A DNA stretch of 64,000 nt from Euphorbia lathyris (GCF_963576675.1 NC_088915.1:7383001-7447000); one strand, 5' to 3'; shown: positions 21,741-33,285, counted from the stretch's first letter. The notes: a model not told the origin generated them from the sequence alone. Made by a program: numbers and translations.

Positions 21741-21757
21741 ATTGAGAGTTAATCCTA

Positions 21758-22247
21758 GGCTTAATACATCGTTTGCCTCCTATGAACTTGTCCAAAAAGC
21801 TTGATTGGTCCCCTGAACTTTCAAAGTGTCCTGATAGTCCCCTGAACTTGCATAAAATGTTCAGTTAGCCCCCTGAACTTGCGTAAAATGTAATCAATTG
21901 ATCCTTCGGTTGCAAAAAAAAATACGTTAAATACGGAAAATTTATTGCACACGTCTTAAAAAAAAGTAAAACAATCAAGATCGGAGTATGAGGTTGTAAT
22001 ATTAAATAATACAAGGTTTATAGTTGAGCAAGTAATAACTTCATTTTTAATCTATTCTTGAATTATGTAATAATATTCTAAGACACGTGGAATACATCTT
22101 CCGCATTTAACTTACTTTTTTTTTTGCAACCGAGTGATCAGTTGATTACATTTTATGCAAGTTCAGGGGGCTATCAGGACACTTTGAAAGTTCAGGAGCC
22201 AATCAAGCTTTTTGGACAAATTCAGAAGGCAAATGATGTATTAAGCC
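21758..22247. mobile_element. TIR element with about 200-bp arms
   Basis: 490 bp, inverted ends GGCTTAATACATCGTTTGCC / GGCTTAATACATCATTTGCC with CTTGTCCAAAAAGCTTGATTGG-type arms of about 200 bp, flanked by TCCTA on both sides (21753-21757, 22248-22252). The region 3' of the F-box gene (about 8910-8985) is a likely empty relative of the target. The family resembles the MULE-like MITEs at 11216 and 50180, although the visible repeat is only 5 bp. Non-coding. Confidence 0.78.
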
Positions 22248-22341
22248 TCCTAGAAACAAAAATTACTAGCAGCAAACCATTAACACTGTTGTTTAGATGT
22301 AGAAAACAACAAAACATTAACTAAAAATCTAGAATAAGAGT

Positions 22342-22373
22342 TACATTTTATGCAAGTTCAGGGGGCTATCAGT
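22342..22373. repeat. 32-bp displaced copy of the neighbouring element
   Basis: Identical to about 22141-22172 inside the TIR element (starts TTACATTTTATGCAAG). It has no other element sequence around it, so it looks like filler DNA copied during a repair or insertion event. Confidence 0.75.
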
Positions 22374-22689
22374 ACTAATTCAGCACTTCATTAATATTTC
22401 TTGGAGATAATGGAGCCAGAACCAACCCTAATCAGGGTGGTTCCGACGGCCGAATGGGCCTAGCCCCAAGGCCCGTCTATGTCCCTAGTTGTTTTTGATT
22501 TGATTGTAAAATTAATTATAAAATTTGACAAAGCAGGCAAGTTTTAAAGTTGTAGTTAATAATGAATTGAAGACCAGATTTAACCAGAGTACTCTCAATT
22601 AAACTGCTTATGAGCATTCAAGCTCAATTTGATTTATACAAATTGAACCGAACATGATAAACCTCTTATCGAGCCATACAGTCCTAATA

Positions 22690-23745
22690 CAAAGGCAGCT
22701 GATTTAAACTAGCATGAGTGAGTAGGTAGAAGTAGAATTATAAACCAATAGCCGAAAAATATGTATAGAATTTACCGCTGCTTGTCACCATGAGTCAGTA
22801 ACCCCAACCTCACAAACCCCTCCATATAGGGTAAAATTTTTTGAAAACCAGTAAAAAAAAAACATAAACAAAACAAAACAATATCAGTATATCAAACCCA
22901 ATTGCTAGATATGATCATATGAGGACCTGAAACTCTTCCCCTATTCACTGCCACCATTCTTCTGCTTGCTTCTCACTGAACCGAACCGCTTTTAACTGCA
23001 TTTACGCATACATTCAACAATTTCGGGTTATTGTATTGAAATCGAAACAAGATAATTGTGTGTGTCAATCGAATTGTTGCTAAATCATGCTATTGTAATC
23101 ATAACTAATTTCGGGTTAGGATAAAATACATCCATTACCCTTGAACTATAGCGCTACTAATCTTTTTTTTCTTTTTTCTAATAACAGTCTATCAACAAAA
23201 GTCCATAAAAAAAAATTTCATCCAAATGATAACCAGGACAAGTTTGACTACGTTAATAACTCCATGTCAACAAAAGTTATAAATCATAACATTCCAACAG
23301 ATGACACTTCTTTTTGGCTAGGGCTGTGAACGGGGCAGGACGGGGTGGGAATTGCATTAACCATCTCCGACCACTGCTCTATCGGGGATTTACCGTCCCC
23401 GTCCTCAAATTACAAATTGGGAGAATTTAGCTACCATCTCCGCCCCATGGAGAAACCCCATCCCCGTTTAAGTTTTTAAATTTTTTACTTTTTTCTTGTA
23501 AAACATCCATTTGTAGCATATAACTTTTTTAAAAGCCATAAACTACTATTCCTGGGATATATAAAGTCATAAACTACTAGTAGAAAATTAACTAAACAAT
23601 TACGAACAAAGATTCAAAAAATAAAATAAAAAACAAATCCAAAATAAATTAATAATATATATATTTTTAGTTTTTTTTCTATATTCGGATATCTAGTCGG
23701 GGATCCGCGATGGAGATATTCGGAGACCGGGATGGGGATGGGACA
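22690..23745. repeat. local duplication, copy 2
   Basis: Partner of 18077-19906, without the 18200-18967 insertion. It ends abruptly inside the hAT element that both copies share, at about GGGATGGGACACTT. The shared hAT insertion shows that the duplication is younger than that insertion. Confidence 0.85.
23319..23745. mobile_element. hAT-type element, right end missing (duplicated copy)
   Basis: Same insertion as 19479-20062, with the left target duplication TTTTTGGC at 23311-23318 and the left end TAGGGCTGTGAACGGGG. The right third is absent because the duplication ends here. Confidence 0.83.
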
Positions 23746-23924
23746 CTTGAAGCATAGGTCAATTATTTTGATATAACTATATATTATAAGTATATGATAT
23801 AATATATATATATATATATATGTTTTTATGCTATGATTGGGTTTTCTGATGGGTAAGTCCAAAAGCCCAAGGGCTTTTAAATAAAACATTTAAAAAGAAA
23901 AAGGCAAAAATGCCCAGAAATTTC

Positions 23925-23932
23925 AAAAAAAA
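23925..23932 (-). terminator. RNA polymerase III terminator of tRNA-Gly
   Basis: Eight A on the plus strand, i.e. eight T on the minus strand, one base after the tRNA 3' end. A run of four or more T ends Pol III transcription. Confidence 0.8.
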
Positions 23933-23933
23933 C

Positions 23934-24004
23934 TGCACCAGCCGGGAATCGAACCCGGGTCTGTACCGTGGCAGGGTACTATTCTACCACTAGACCACTG
24001 GTGC
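23934..24004 (-). tRNA. tRNA-Gly (anticodon GCC)
   Basis: A 71-nt gene on the minus strand beginning GCACCAGTGGTCTAGTGG (A box) and containing GGTTCGATTCCC (B box), with the anticodon loop CTGCCAC giving GCC. The acceptor stem pairs GCACCAG with CTGGTGC and the discriminator is A. No intron and no encoded CCA, as in nuclear plant tRNA genes. An intact, probably functional gene that decodes GGC/GGU. Confidence 0.96.
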
Positions 24005-24230
24005 AATTTTGATTTTGAGGGGACATACAATATACATATATAGTTTAAGTGACCAATTAAAACAATGTAATATATATTTGATATTTTAAATATATTTGTT
24101 TTATTTTCTTAAACCCTAGCAATTATAAAGACTCGCCTTGTATATAAATTTTCAATCATTTGTTATCTTTCGAAAAGAAATACACTTTGAGGATCATAGA
24201 CATTTTTGTGATGAAATGATTCATGATTAG

Positions 24231-24770
24231 TGGGGGAGCCAAAAATCTAAAACTGGGGAGTAATTATAATTTTTCATCTAATACTAGAGTCAAATATATG
24301 AAATTGAAGCTAATTTTCTAAATGTTGGAAAAAAAAATTGGCCTCCAACACCCTAAACCTTCATCGTTTGGTGTATTGAAGTATGAAAATTATAATTTTC
24401 ATAAATTAAAATTACATTCATAATATATGTTAATTGAGTCTCAAAAATAAACAATTGATTTTGAAAAAAAAAATCGAAAGGGTTAAAAAGATATAAAGTG
24501 TATAAAAAGTCATTAATAACGGTAATATAATTATTTAGAAAATAAGAACTTTATAAAAAAAAAAAAAGAGTTTTATGGGATTTAAACTCATGTCTGTTTA
24601 CATTAACACATGTTTTAAACAAACGCAAACATTTCAAAATATAAAAATAATACTATAGATACACCAATATAGGTCAAAATTAGGGGTTTTAAGGTTGAAA
24701 TCACTGTTACTCGCGGATGGAGCTGGTTACCAAACGGCTGGAGCCCCCGGGCTCTAAATTAGATCCACCA
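24231..24770. repeat. decayed relative of the 18200-18967 insertion
   Basis: Starts near GTGGGGGAGCCAAAAATC and ends near GGAGCCCCCGGGCTCTAAATTAG, with GGCCTCCAACACCC and TTTAAACTCATGTCTG inside, in the same order as the insertion in duplication copy 1. Highly diverged, no coding sequence. Confidence 0.5.
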
Positions 24771-25663
24771 TTAGCGGTGTACATCGGTTCAACAGAAAAA
24801 TGAATACTGATATTATCAAAGTAATGAACACCAATACTCAATCGAACAGTATGTAAAACCATAACATTTTCGAACCAAATTCAATTAAAAAGCATAAAAA
24901 CAATAAACCGTTGATTTTTTTTCCGGACCAACCCTAATTTTACCCTTGATTATGATCAGATACCGTTTTGAAAAATTTTAAATACTCGGATTGGAGTGAA
25001 CCGATCTCATCCCATAATTACAATCAGAAACATTTTAGAGCAGTGATAAATACTTCGAACAGAGACAGGGCCAGGAGGCGGGAAGGGTCGGCCGACCCTC
25101 TGGCCCCACTGAAAACCCTTGGATTCAGCCCTGGCTCTGCCAGGAGCAACCATGACTAGAGCCCCTCCAGCCATGACGGCTGAAGAAGAAGACTTTCTTT
25201 TTCATTTAGCCAAATTAAAAGATGGAAATGGCAGGGGCAATTTTGTCCTTTCCATCTTTTAATTTTTTTTTAACCTAAACACAATAAAACGATGTTGTTT
25301 TATACTGTTTAATTTAAAAAAATTTAAAAGATGAAATTGATGAAATTGCCCTTTCTATAAAAGTAGATTGAATCGTTTTGAATAAATTTACATAATTTTT
25401 TCGTTTATCATATATTAATCAACGTAAATTTTATAATTAAATACAAATTCAATGAGACTATGAACATTAGTTATCGAAAAGATAAAAAAAATAAATAAAT
25501 AAATAAATAGTTCCAACTCGGAACTATCATAATAGGGTGGTTACCCGTCTATCTCCGCCCGTGTTTTAGAGAGAAAGAATGAATTGAGTAGCAGAATTGA
25601 AGGAGAAGGAGTCCTCCTCCTAGAAAGGTTGTTCCGGCTAACAAAATAAAAAACCTTTAGAAT
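24771..25663. other. no gene seen
   Basis: AT-rich sequence with a GC-rich island at 25060-25150 (GACAGGGCCAGGAGGCGGG and CCCTGGCTCTGCCAGG, partly complementary), probably the ends of a small collapsed repeat. No convincing coding frame. Confidence 0.45.
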
Positions 25664-26270
25664 GTTTGGTTGACCTTTTCAGCCTGTAATCTTTACCCAA
25701 ATCTACCGGTCAACTTTAACTTCCATCACCTACATTTGTCCTTTCCTTTCCTGTTCTTCCTCCTCCCTCTTTTCAAAAACAGAATTCTCTTCTCCTCTGC
25801 AAAACTCATTCTTCGATTCGATTCGATCGATGCATTGAGATTACCAAAACTATCTTTCTTTCGAATTCGATCGTTCGCTTACGAAATCACATTCTGTTCC
25901 TTTTGTATCCATTTTCGACGGAGGCAGCTGTGTGTGGAGATTTCATCGACATATAAGTAATTAAATTAACTCTGCGTTTCCTAAATTTAAGTTGAATCGA
26001 GTGAATTAGTTAGTTCTTGCTTTGAATTTTGTTGATGGAATTTGAATTTTGAAATGCTCTGTTTCTTTGTTCGCTTTACGTAGGCAGGAAGCTGTGGAGA
26101 TTTCATCGACAGGTATGTAATTAACTCTGAGTTTCTTAAATTTAAGTTGAATCAAGTGAATTAGTTTGTTCTTGCTTGAATTTTGTTGATGAAATTTGAA
26201 TTTGCAAATGCTCTGTTTCTTTTTTCGTTTTATGCTCTGTTTACGCATGCAATGTGTTTGTTTATACGTT
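25664..26270 (+). other. possible orphan gene leader with tandem duplication
   Basis: A pyrimidine-rich stretch (25720-25800), then GATTCGATTCGATCG and two tandem copies of about 160 bp (25920-26082 and 26083-26230) that share TGTGGAGATTTCATCGACA, AAATTTAAGTTGAATC and AAATGCTCTGTTTCTTT. GTATGTAA follows one copy as a possible splice donor. This resembles a plant 5' UTR with a first intron, but no coding exons follow within several kilobases. It may be the left-over leader of a lost or moved gene. No function is proposed. Confidence 0.35.
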
Positions 26271-27726
26271 TCAATTAGAGATGGTATTAGAGTTTGCTAG
26301 TCTAATGATAGGACACAATCACACGTAAATGTCTATTCACCGGTGGAGACTGAGGCCAGGCCACCCGCCGGTCGGAACTACCTCTGTTATGGAAATGAAA
26401 TGGTTTCGCACCATAACTGTTGGAAGTATTCTTACTCTGCATGGTTTCGGCTTCTATTTACGATAAATTAAAGTTTCGAGTGGTTAATTAACTTATTAAT
26501 ACATGATAAGTGATAAATTTTACTTTTATGGTAAAAATCTATTTTAATTTTGAAAAGTTTTATTGGATAGGTAAAAATTGGTGTTGTTCCACTTAAATAA
26601 TAACATGTACATTACATATATGCAAAATAAATAAATTAACAAGTTCGATTTAGTAAAAAAAATGCACGGACTTGTAAAATTAGCTCCCACTGAACCAATC
26701 TTATATTCACTATTGTTTCGACTCGTGCAAACTTCACGCTCCATATATCCAGCTTCTATATGTCCGACTTTAGGCATGAGGGCGGTGTTGAGTGTGATTT
26801 ATAACTTTAAGTGTATTTAGGGTAGAGTATGGCTAAGGGTTCGTTTGTTTCAACTGTTGTGTGTTTGGTATTGCTGATTAGTTATTTTTTCCAGCAAAAA
26901 GTAGTTATTTCGGAATTTTACCAAAAAATTTCTATCTCCGGCTTAATATTGAAAAGTAAAATGCAGTTCCAAAAAATGAAAACACACAAGTACTAAAATT
27001 AAGGAACTTAACTATATTATAATCAAAATAATTTATTTTTAATATGTTGTTACTTTTAGATTTTTAATAACTATATATTATTAAATTGAAAACGTAATTA
27101 TATTATACATATTAAAGTTTACTTTGTCAAAAACAAAATAAGTATAGCCTCTATCTAAAGCTTTTAGCGATTTTAAAAGATGTTTGACATTAGGTACTAA
27201 AATAAATTATATTAAAATGGAAAAATGTAAATAAAATAGTGAAAAAATTTCAGAGGTAGTGCTTAAAGACTATTTTTATTATTTTATTTTTTACTAGGAA
27301 ATATAATTTATTTTATTAATAAAGCAAAAAAAAATGCATTTTTACTTTATTTTAAGTTATAACTACACCAAATAGAATATTAACATAAACTTGCACAATA
27401 AATAAGTTTATGCATATTTTTTGAAAAGATATGATATGTAGCCATGCAATACCAATTGTTTTTATACAAAAGATTGGACTGTTATTTTTTTTTTTTATTT
27501 TTTTTTTTTTATGAAGTGACCACATCCTAGAAACTTGGATCATATCTATGGGACAGAACATACATTTTATAAAATGAGAAGCATACAAAAAAAAACTATT
27601 AATTAAACAATTATAAATCGTCATAAAACATATCTATCAATGAATTTTGAATACGTAATTGAAAAAGAAAGTAACAAAGAGTACTATACTTACAGCCACT
27701 GAAATCCATTCTAAAAGAGATGCTTA
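26271..27726. other. AT-rich stretch, no gene recognised
   Basis: ORFs here are short and low-complexity. A GGTTCGTTTGTTTCAACTG phrase at 26838 and the following poly-A-rich words may be the end of a decayed MITE related to 41516 and 53172. Nothing else is supported. Confidence 0.45.
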
Positions 27727-28045
27727 TGATTTGTTCACGAGTTTTACTCGCGAGCAGTTTATTAAATATTTTCATGAATTTTACTCACATATAACTTATT
27801 AATTATATTGATTTGGATTTTTTTTAACACAAAACTACGTTGTTTTACATTTCTTATTTTATATAAATGTTATTAATAAAAATGATCGAATCAAGCTTGC
27901 TTGTGACTATGTTTATAAACATTGAAATTGCGGTTGTTCATAAACCGACAATCAAACCTGTTTACGAACTTTTAAATTGAGTTTTGTCATTTTCAATCTC
28001 AACTCAACTCGATTATAAATCCAACTTTAAATTCCAAATTTTGTT
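27727..28045. mobile_element. decayed hAT-like element, relative of 29281-29765
   Basis: Shares with 29281-29765, in order, TTGTTCACGAGTTTTACTCGC, TTATTAATTATATTGATTTG, ACAAAACTACGTTGTTTTA, ATCGAATCAAGCTTG and GTTCATAAACC. The ends are not recognisable. Confidence 0.65.
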
Positions 28046-28465
28046 TCCCCAATTGATTCAGAGAATGTTAAAAACAATAATATCCTATTAAAAATATAGG
28101 GAAATAAATGGTCAACTGGGTATTGGCGGAACCTATTTTGTAGTTGTGCAAGAATTCAAACATCTACCAATCAGATTCTGTATTTGGACTGGTAGTTTGA
28201 GTCATATATGAGGACCATATCCCTTCGTGGACATTGGAAAATAATAATAATCCATTGCCTTAAAAAAATATTAGGCAAAACTTAATTTTAAGTTTATAAA
28301 ATTTATTAATTTTTCACAGTGAAACTTCAAGTTTAATTTTATTTAAAAAATATAAAAATAAATGCTGTAGTTCCTTGCAATTGTAAATATATTTTTATGA
28401 ATTCAAAGTTTTGTAAATGTGGATTTGAGATTTTCTGCATTTTTGTAAAATAATAGGTTTTTTAA

Positions 28466-28830
28466 TTGTTGGGTAAACTATACTAATGTCTCCTGAAACT
28501 TTGCTTAAACTTTCATTTTGGCCTCCTGAATTTCAAATTCAAATAGTACGGCCTTAGGACTTTTCATTTTTATCAAAATGACTCCAATTAAACAAAATTA
28601 ATTGTCTAAACTTTTTGGTTTTGATGGTATTTAGTTGTTATTTCATCGAGAGAAAAAGTAGAAAGTTACGAAAATAATGATTTGAAAAATAAAAAACAAG
28701 AGTTCTATAAGAAATGTAGTTCTAAACAACTTTAATTCTGTCAATTTTTCATTTTGAAATCATCATTAGTTATTTTGATTTGTTCAATGATAAAGGAATA
28801 ATTATTTTAGTAAAACCCAAAGTTTAATTC
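28466..28830. repeat. decayed MULE-like element without the nested insertion
   Basis: The segment 28680-28790 matches the interior of 10393-11168 (GAAAAATAAAAAA.., TAAACAACTTTAATTCT, TTTTCATTTTGA) and runs straight across the place where 10587-10978 is inserted there. The outer part starts GGGTAAACTATACTAATG. A further weak relative is at 51330-51490. Confidence 0.6.
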
Positions 28831-28846
28831 TAGAATGAACATTATT

Positions 28847-29176
28847 TTTTCACACATCTTTAGGGAAGGTAATAGAGTTGCTGATACATTGGCAAAGTTT
28901 AGAGTCTCCTCATCCGTGATCAATTGGTGGCCTTCAGCTCCTGCTTTTTGCCACAGGTTTATCAATGTTGACATCTGTAGTATTTCACATTTGCGTTTTT
29001 CTTGACTTTTCCTATCTTTTCTCCTTCCCCATTCTTTTGTTTGTTCTTCTTCATTTTCTCTTGTTCAAACACTCACTTTTTTCTTTTATTTATATATTGC
29101 GGGTTTGATAGTTCTTGGGCCATGGGTGCTCACCCCGCCCAAGTTCTGTCTCGTCCCAAGTTCTATCAAAAAAAAT
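28847..29176 (+). mobile_element. LINE 3' end fragment
   Basis: The plus strand encodes the last part of an L1 RNase H (HLFREGNRVADTLAKF, then INWWPSAPAFC) with a stop near 29003, then about 160 bp of 3' UTR and an A run near 29170. The same domain ending is present in the LINE at 12191. Extremely 5'-truncated copy. Confidence 0.78.
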
Positions 29177-29280
29177 TCTGTCTAAATACTTTTATATATG
29201 TTTTATATATGTTGGAAAGATAGAAATTATATTAAAAAAACAAATATATGATAATTGTTTTTGCTTTAATTGTTTATTAA

Positions 29281-29765
29281 TAGGGATGCAATTGAGCGGA
29301 CCGAGTTTTGGTCCGCTCGGGCTCGGCTCATTAGAAAATTGATAAGTTCAAATTTAACATTCTGTTTGTAAGCTGTTCATGAGTTTTGCTCAAGAGCTGC
29401 TCATTAATTTAGTTAATGAACTTCGTTTACGAATAACTCATTAATTATATTGATTTGACATTCTTTTAATACAAAACTACGTAGTTTTAAATGTATAAAA
29501 CTAAAATTTGCACAAAACTACGTTGTTTTAAATTTTCCTATTTGTAAAAAAAATATTATTAAAAAAGTAATCGAACAAAGCTTGTTATCAAGCATGTTCA
29601 TAAACATTATAATCGAGTTTGTTCATGAACCTATAATCGAGCATGCTTGCAAACTTTGGAACCGAGCTTCGCCCTGCTCAAGCTCGACTCGTTTATAATT
29701 GAACCGAACATGATTAAGCTTTTATCGAGCCGAACACTGAGCGGCTCGACTTATTTACAACCCTA
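29281..29765. mobile_element. hAT-type non-autonomous element
   Basis: 485 bp with inverted ends TAGGGATGCAATTGAG / TAGGGTTGTAAATAAG. An 8-bp target duplication with one mismatch flanks it (TTTATTAA at 29273 and TTTATTAC at 29766). It is rich in GAGCGG/GCTCGGCTC and TTCATGAACC words that are partly self-complementary. Non-coding. Confidence 0.78.
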
Positions 29766-29773
29766 TTTATTAC

Positions 29774-30204
29774 TATTGATAAATTTGTACAATTTTAGTA
29801 AATATCAATCTTTAGAAATAGAAAAAACCTCACACGCATATTTACAAATTTTTAATACATAAAAACATTTTTACAAATACTCAAAACTGTTAATTTTTTT
29901 TTACTTTAATTAAACTTCTAAACTATATGTATGTATAGATGATCCCTAAATTTTAATTAAACCTCAACTTAAACTTCCAATTTTAATTAAATGACCCCTA
30001 AATTTTAATTAGATGTATAAAATGACCCCCTAAATTTTAATTAAACTTTACAGTTTTTACTTTTATTATGAACCTAAATTTTAATTAAACATTTTAACTT
30101 TAATTAACTAGGATTAATATATATGTTTATATTTATCTGTTTTGTCACATATGTATATATCAAATAAACAACGAAATTGGATCAACTAATTTCAGGACTA
30201 CTTA
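29774..30204. other. AT-rich spacer, no gene seen
   Basis: Repeated words CCCTAAATTTTAATTAAAC occur four times between 29940 and 30090, a degenerate short tandem array. Nothing coding. Confidence 0.55.
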
Positions 30205-30450
30205 GGCTCTGTTATTTGTTACATAATTTTCAATATCAGTAATTTCAGTTCAGTAGCATTCAGTTTAGTTCAACAACATTCAGTTAAGTCTATGTCACGT
30301 GTTAAGTCTATATGAAAAAGATAATTAAAACAATTGTTACGTGGGTATATATCACGTGTCAAAAATTATGTCATATGGCAAGAATTAACAAATCGATTAA
30401 CCTTTTATTCAAAATCAGTTAAATATCACATATGAGAATACATGTTACCA
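30205..30450. mobile_element. partial Harbinger-like MITE (third family member)
   Basis: Starts after TTA with GGCTCTGTTATTTGTTACATAATTTTC, followed by CAGTTCAGTAGCATTCAG words like those in 5523-6908 and 11859-16200. The right end is not clear. Confidence 0.55.
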
Positions 30451-30805
30451 AATGAAATCATAGACAATAAATGATAAAATTTTGGATATACTACAGAACA
30501 AATAAGCTTTCTTACCTCCTTTTTATTAAATTTCAAGCATTACTTTACTTTCAAAATTTTAAATTCAGTTCACCTAATATTTTCAAATTCATTTATTATT
30601 ATTATTATTATTATTATAGTCCGCAATTAAAATCATTTTCAACATTTATTATTTCCAGTATTATTAGGAGGCTATGAACCTACATACTGTTACAGATTGT
30701 GGAGCTATGGGCCTTGGACAATTTCATATCTCGGGCTATTTTTACAGTACAAGTAAGTTCTTCCACAAAACTTTTTATCAATCTCTCATTTAATGCTTGC
30801 CAAAT

Positions 30806-31105
30806 TTATGTATAAATTGATTTTTAAGAAATTATCTATAATTATATTAAATAATTATTTTGAATTATATTCAATTAGTAAAATCAGTACTTTTAATATA
30901 TTTTAAATATTAAAATTTATAAATTAAGTTTAGAATATATTTTTTAAGGTTTATGATTTATGAATTGGGATCTATAATTTTTAAATTATGGTATAAAATT
31001 ATAATATATAGAAAATAATGAGATATTAAAAATTAAATTTGGTGATATGACTAATTGTAATTTTGTACTTAATTATGATATTCATGTATTTGACCCTTTA
31101 TATAT
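30806..31105. repeat. dispersed AT-rich repeat (family C), copy 3
   Basis: Matches 8521-8815 along its length (ending in GTATTTGACCCTTTA in both). Between 30451 and 30805 I see only an AT-rich stretch with a (TTA)n run at 30594-30617. Confidence 0.75.
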
Positions 31106-31130
31106 GCTTATTGTATATTTTTTCCAAAGT

Positions 31131-31365
31131 TAATATGACCGGTTTCTAAAAAAAAAAAGGCGGCCCGGTCGTATTACGCGCCCCCGCTGAGCGAGGGTCC
31201 AGTGAGGGGTCCCACCACAAGGGTATAGTGGGGACAAGCCTTCCCCTGCCAATTTATTTGGCAAGAGGCCACTCCTAAGACTCGAACCCGTGACCTCTTG
31301 GTCACACGACAACAACGTTTACCGTTGCGCCAAGGCTCGCCCTCTAATATGACCAGTTTCTAAAA
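31131..31365 (-). mobile_element. tRNA-derived SINE (Au-like) with 21-bp target duplication
   Basis: SINE body 31152-31344, minus strand. It begins GAGGGCGAGCCTTGGCGCAACGG (in parts; A box TTGGCGCAACGG), has a B box GGGTTCGAGTC, then a tRNA-unrelated body and a T-tail (A run on the plus strand at 31148-31159). The 21-bp flanks 31131-31151 and 31345-31365 differ at one base (TAATATGACC[G/A]GTTTCTAAAA). Body and T-tail resemble Au SINEs known from many flowering plants. It would have been moved by a LINE reverse transcriptase. Confidence 0.88.
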
Positions 31366-31504
31366 GAAAAAAAATCCACGTTAAATAACCGAACACACTC
31401 GGATAAATTTAATAATCGAATTTCATCGATTCGATTCAGTTACTATGACTGACTAAAATTTATTATAATAAGTAAAAAATGTAAAAAATATATAATGAAA
31501 TAAC

Positions 31505-32003
31505 AACAATAACAACAACAAAGCCTTAGTCTCGAAATGATTCGGGATCGGCTAACATGAACTATCATATAAAATCGTGAAATTAAGTCGTGTCGACGAC
31601 ATAAATTCTCTCCCTCCACTCCCTCCTATCTATACCATATTTTCCTCAACCCCCAATAAACTCATATCACTCTCGATCATCCTCTTCCAAGTTTGCTTAG
31701 ATCTTCCCCTACCCCTCACCATTACATCCATTTGCCACTCTTCGGTCCTCCTAACCGGCGCATCAAGCGCTCTTCGTCTTACATGGCCAAACCACCTTAG
31801 TCGGTTTTCCCTCATTTTATTCTCAATAGATGCAACCCCTACTTTTGTCCTAATTATTTTATTACTCAACCGATCCTTTCTCATATGACCACACATCCAT
31901 CTCAACATACGCATCTCCGCCACCGACATCTTATGAATGTTACAGTATTTCACTGCCCAACACTCCATGCCATATAACAATGTTGCTCTATAAAATAAAA
32001 AAA
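31505..32003 (-). mobile_element. RTE LINE, 5'-truncated 3' end
   Basis: The minus strand encodes the C-terminal region found in the full-length RTE LINE at 42209-45463 ([46 protein letters not shown]). It is followed by the same 3' UTR with CGAATCATTTCGGGA-type sequence and a (TTG)n-like tail at 31505-31522. The coding part has changes but is recognisable throughout. It begins abruptly near 32003. Confidence 0.9.
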
Positions 32004-32123
32004 ATAGCAATATATTTTTTTGACAGCAAAAATAGTAATATATTAAATAACTAATTAAAATGATAAAAATATATAGAATAAATATTAAATATACATATAT
32101 AAAAAATATATTTTATATTATAT

Positions 32124-33285
32124 GAGTAAATTATATTAAAGGTACCTGAATTATACTCCAATTCACATTTTGGTACCTGAATTATATTTTATTACAAAAA
32201 TATACCTTAAGTATAAATAACCGGACAATTTAATAGTTTTAACCGTCAACATCCAGTCAATTTGAATTTTACAATTTATTTGACTATTTTTTGACCCACC
32301 CTCTCCTCTCTCTCTTAGGATTCTCTCGCCTTCTCTCTCTTTAAATTTGTTTCTCACTCCTCAATTCTGTGGATCTCCTTGGATACTTCCAATTTCTGTA
32401 AAACACCACCATTATGCACCTTCCCTTCTCTATATCTCTGCTTCGTTGTTTGTTTTCAAATTTCAGAAATTTCCCCTTTTTCAACTCAATTTTTGCTTTA
32501 TCGGAGAGATTAATTATGGGCGGAGAAGGTGGAGCAGTGTGACGGCAAAGATTTCAGTGGAAGAAATCTCAGAACAGAAATCTCAGATGTGTTGCACTAT
32601 TTCTTTACCGAAATCTCAGAACAAAAATCTCAGATGATCGGAGCTTCTTTACCGTCTTCTTCATCATTGAAGTAAGTGACGTGTGGCGCTGCTTCTTTAC
32701 CGTCTTCTTCATCTTCGTCATCGTCTCTTCTTCGTTGAAGTAATGGGTCTGGTGATTTTTGTTCGAATCATGACTTATTGTTTGAATCAGATATCATTTT
32801 TGGAGCCCCAAAATTAATGGAGTACATGAAAAGCTTGATGTATGGATGGAGTTCCAAAATTAAAAAAAAAACACAGTATATTAATAAGTTCCAAAATTAA
32901 AAAAAAATATATAATATATAAGAGATAGATGAGAAAGAGATAGATGATCTTTTTGATCGGAAAAATACACAGTATATATTTTTTTTTACTGTTGTTGAAG
33001 ATGATTGAAAAAATAGATGAGAAAGAGAGAAAGAGAGGGATAGAAATACAATATTATTTTTAATTCATTTAAGGGTATAATAGTAATTTTAGATTAGTAA
33101 GGGTATAATGGGTTCCAACTATATGTGTAAAAGTGGTCAAACAGTCTTTGACCAGCCACTTACCGGAAAAACGCACTTAAATGTTCGGTCACCTATATTT
33201 GGGGTATATTTTTGTGACAAAATGTAATTCAGGTACCAAAGTGTGAACTGGAGTATAATTCAGGTACCTTTAGTGTATTTTACCC
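32124..33285. mobile_element. MULE-like TIR element, possible captured interior
   Basis: 1162 bp. Inverted ends about 200 bp long (AAAGGTACCTGAATTATACTCCA on the left, its complement on the right), flanked by TATATTATAT on both sides (32114-32123, 33286-33295), in AT-rich surroundings. The middle (about 32490-32760) is less AT-rich, with GAAATCTCAGAACA repeats and TTCTTCATC repeats. A 96-codon ORF (32347-32637) crosses an arm and the middle and has no recognised domain, so host-sequence capture is possible but unproven. Confidence 0.75.

Noticed and set aside
31130..31315. 61-codon ORF over the SINE
   Set aside because: It is the translation of a tRNA-derived SINE body and its tail.
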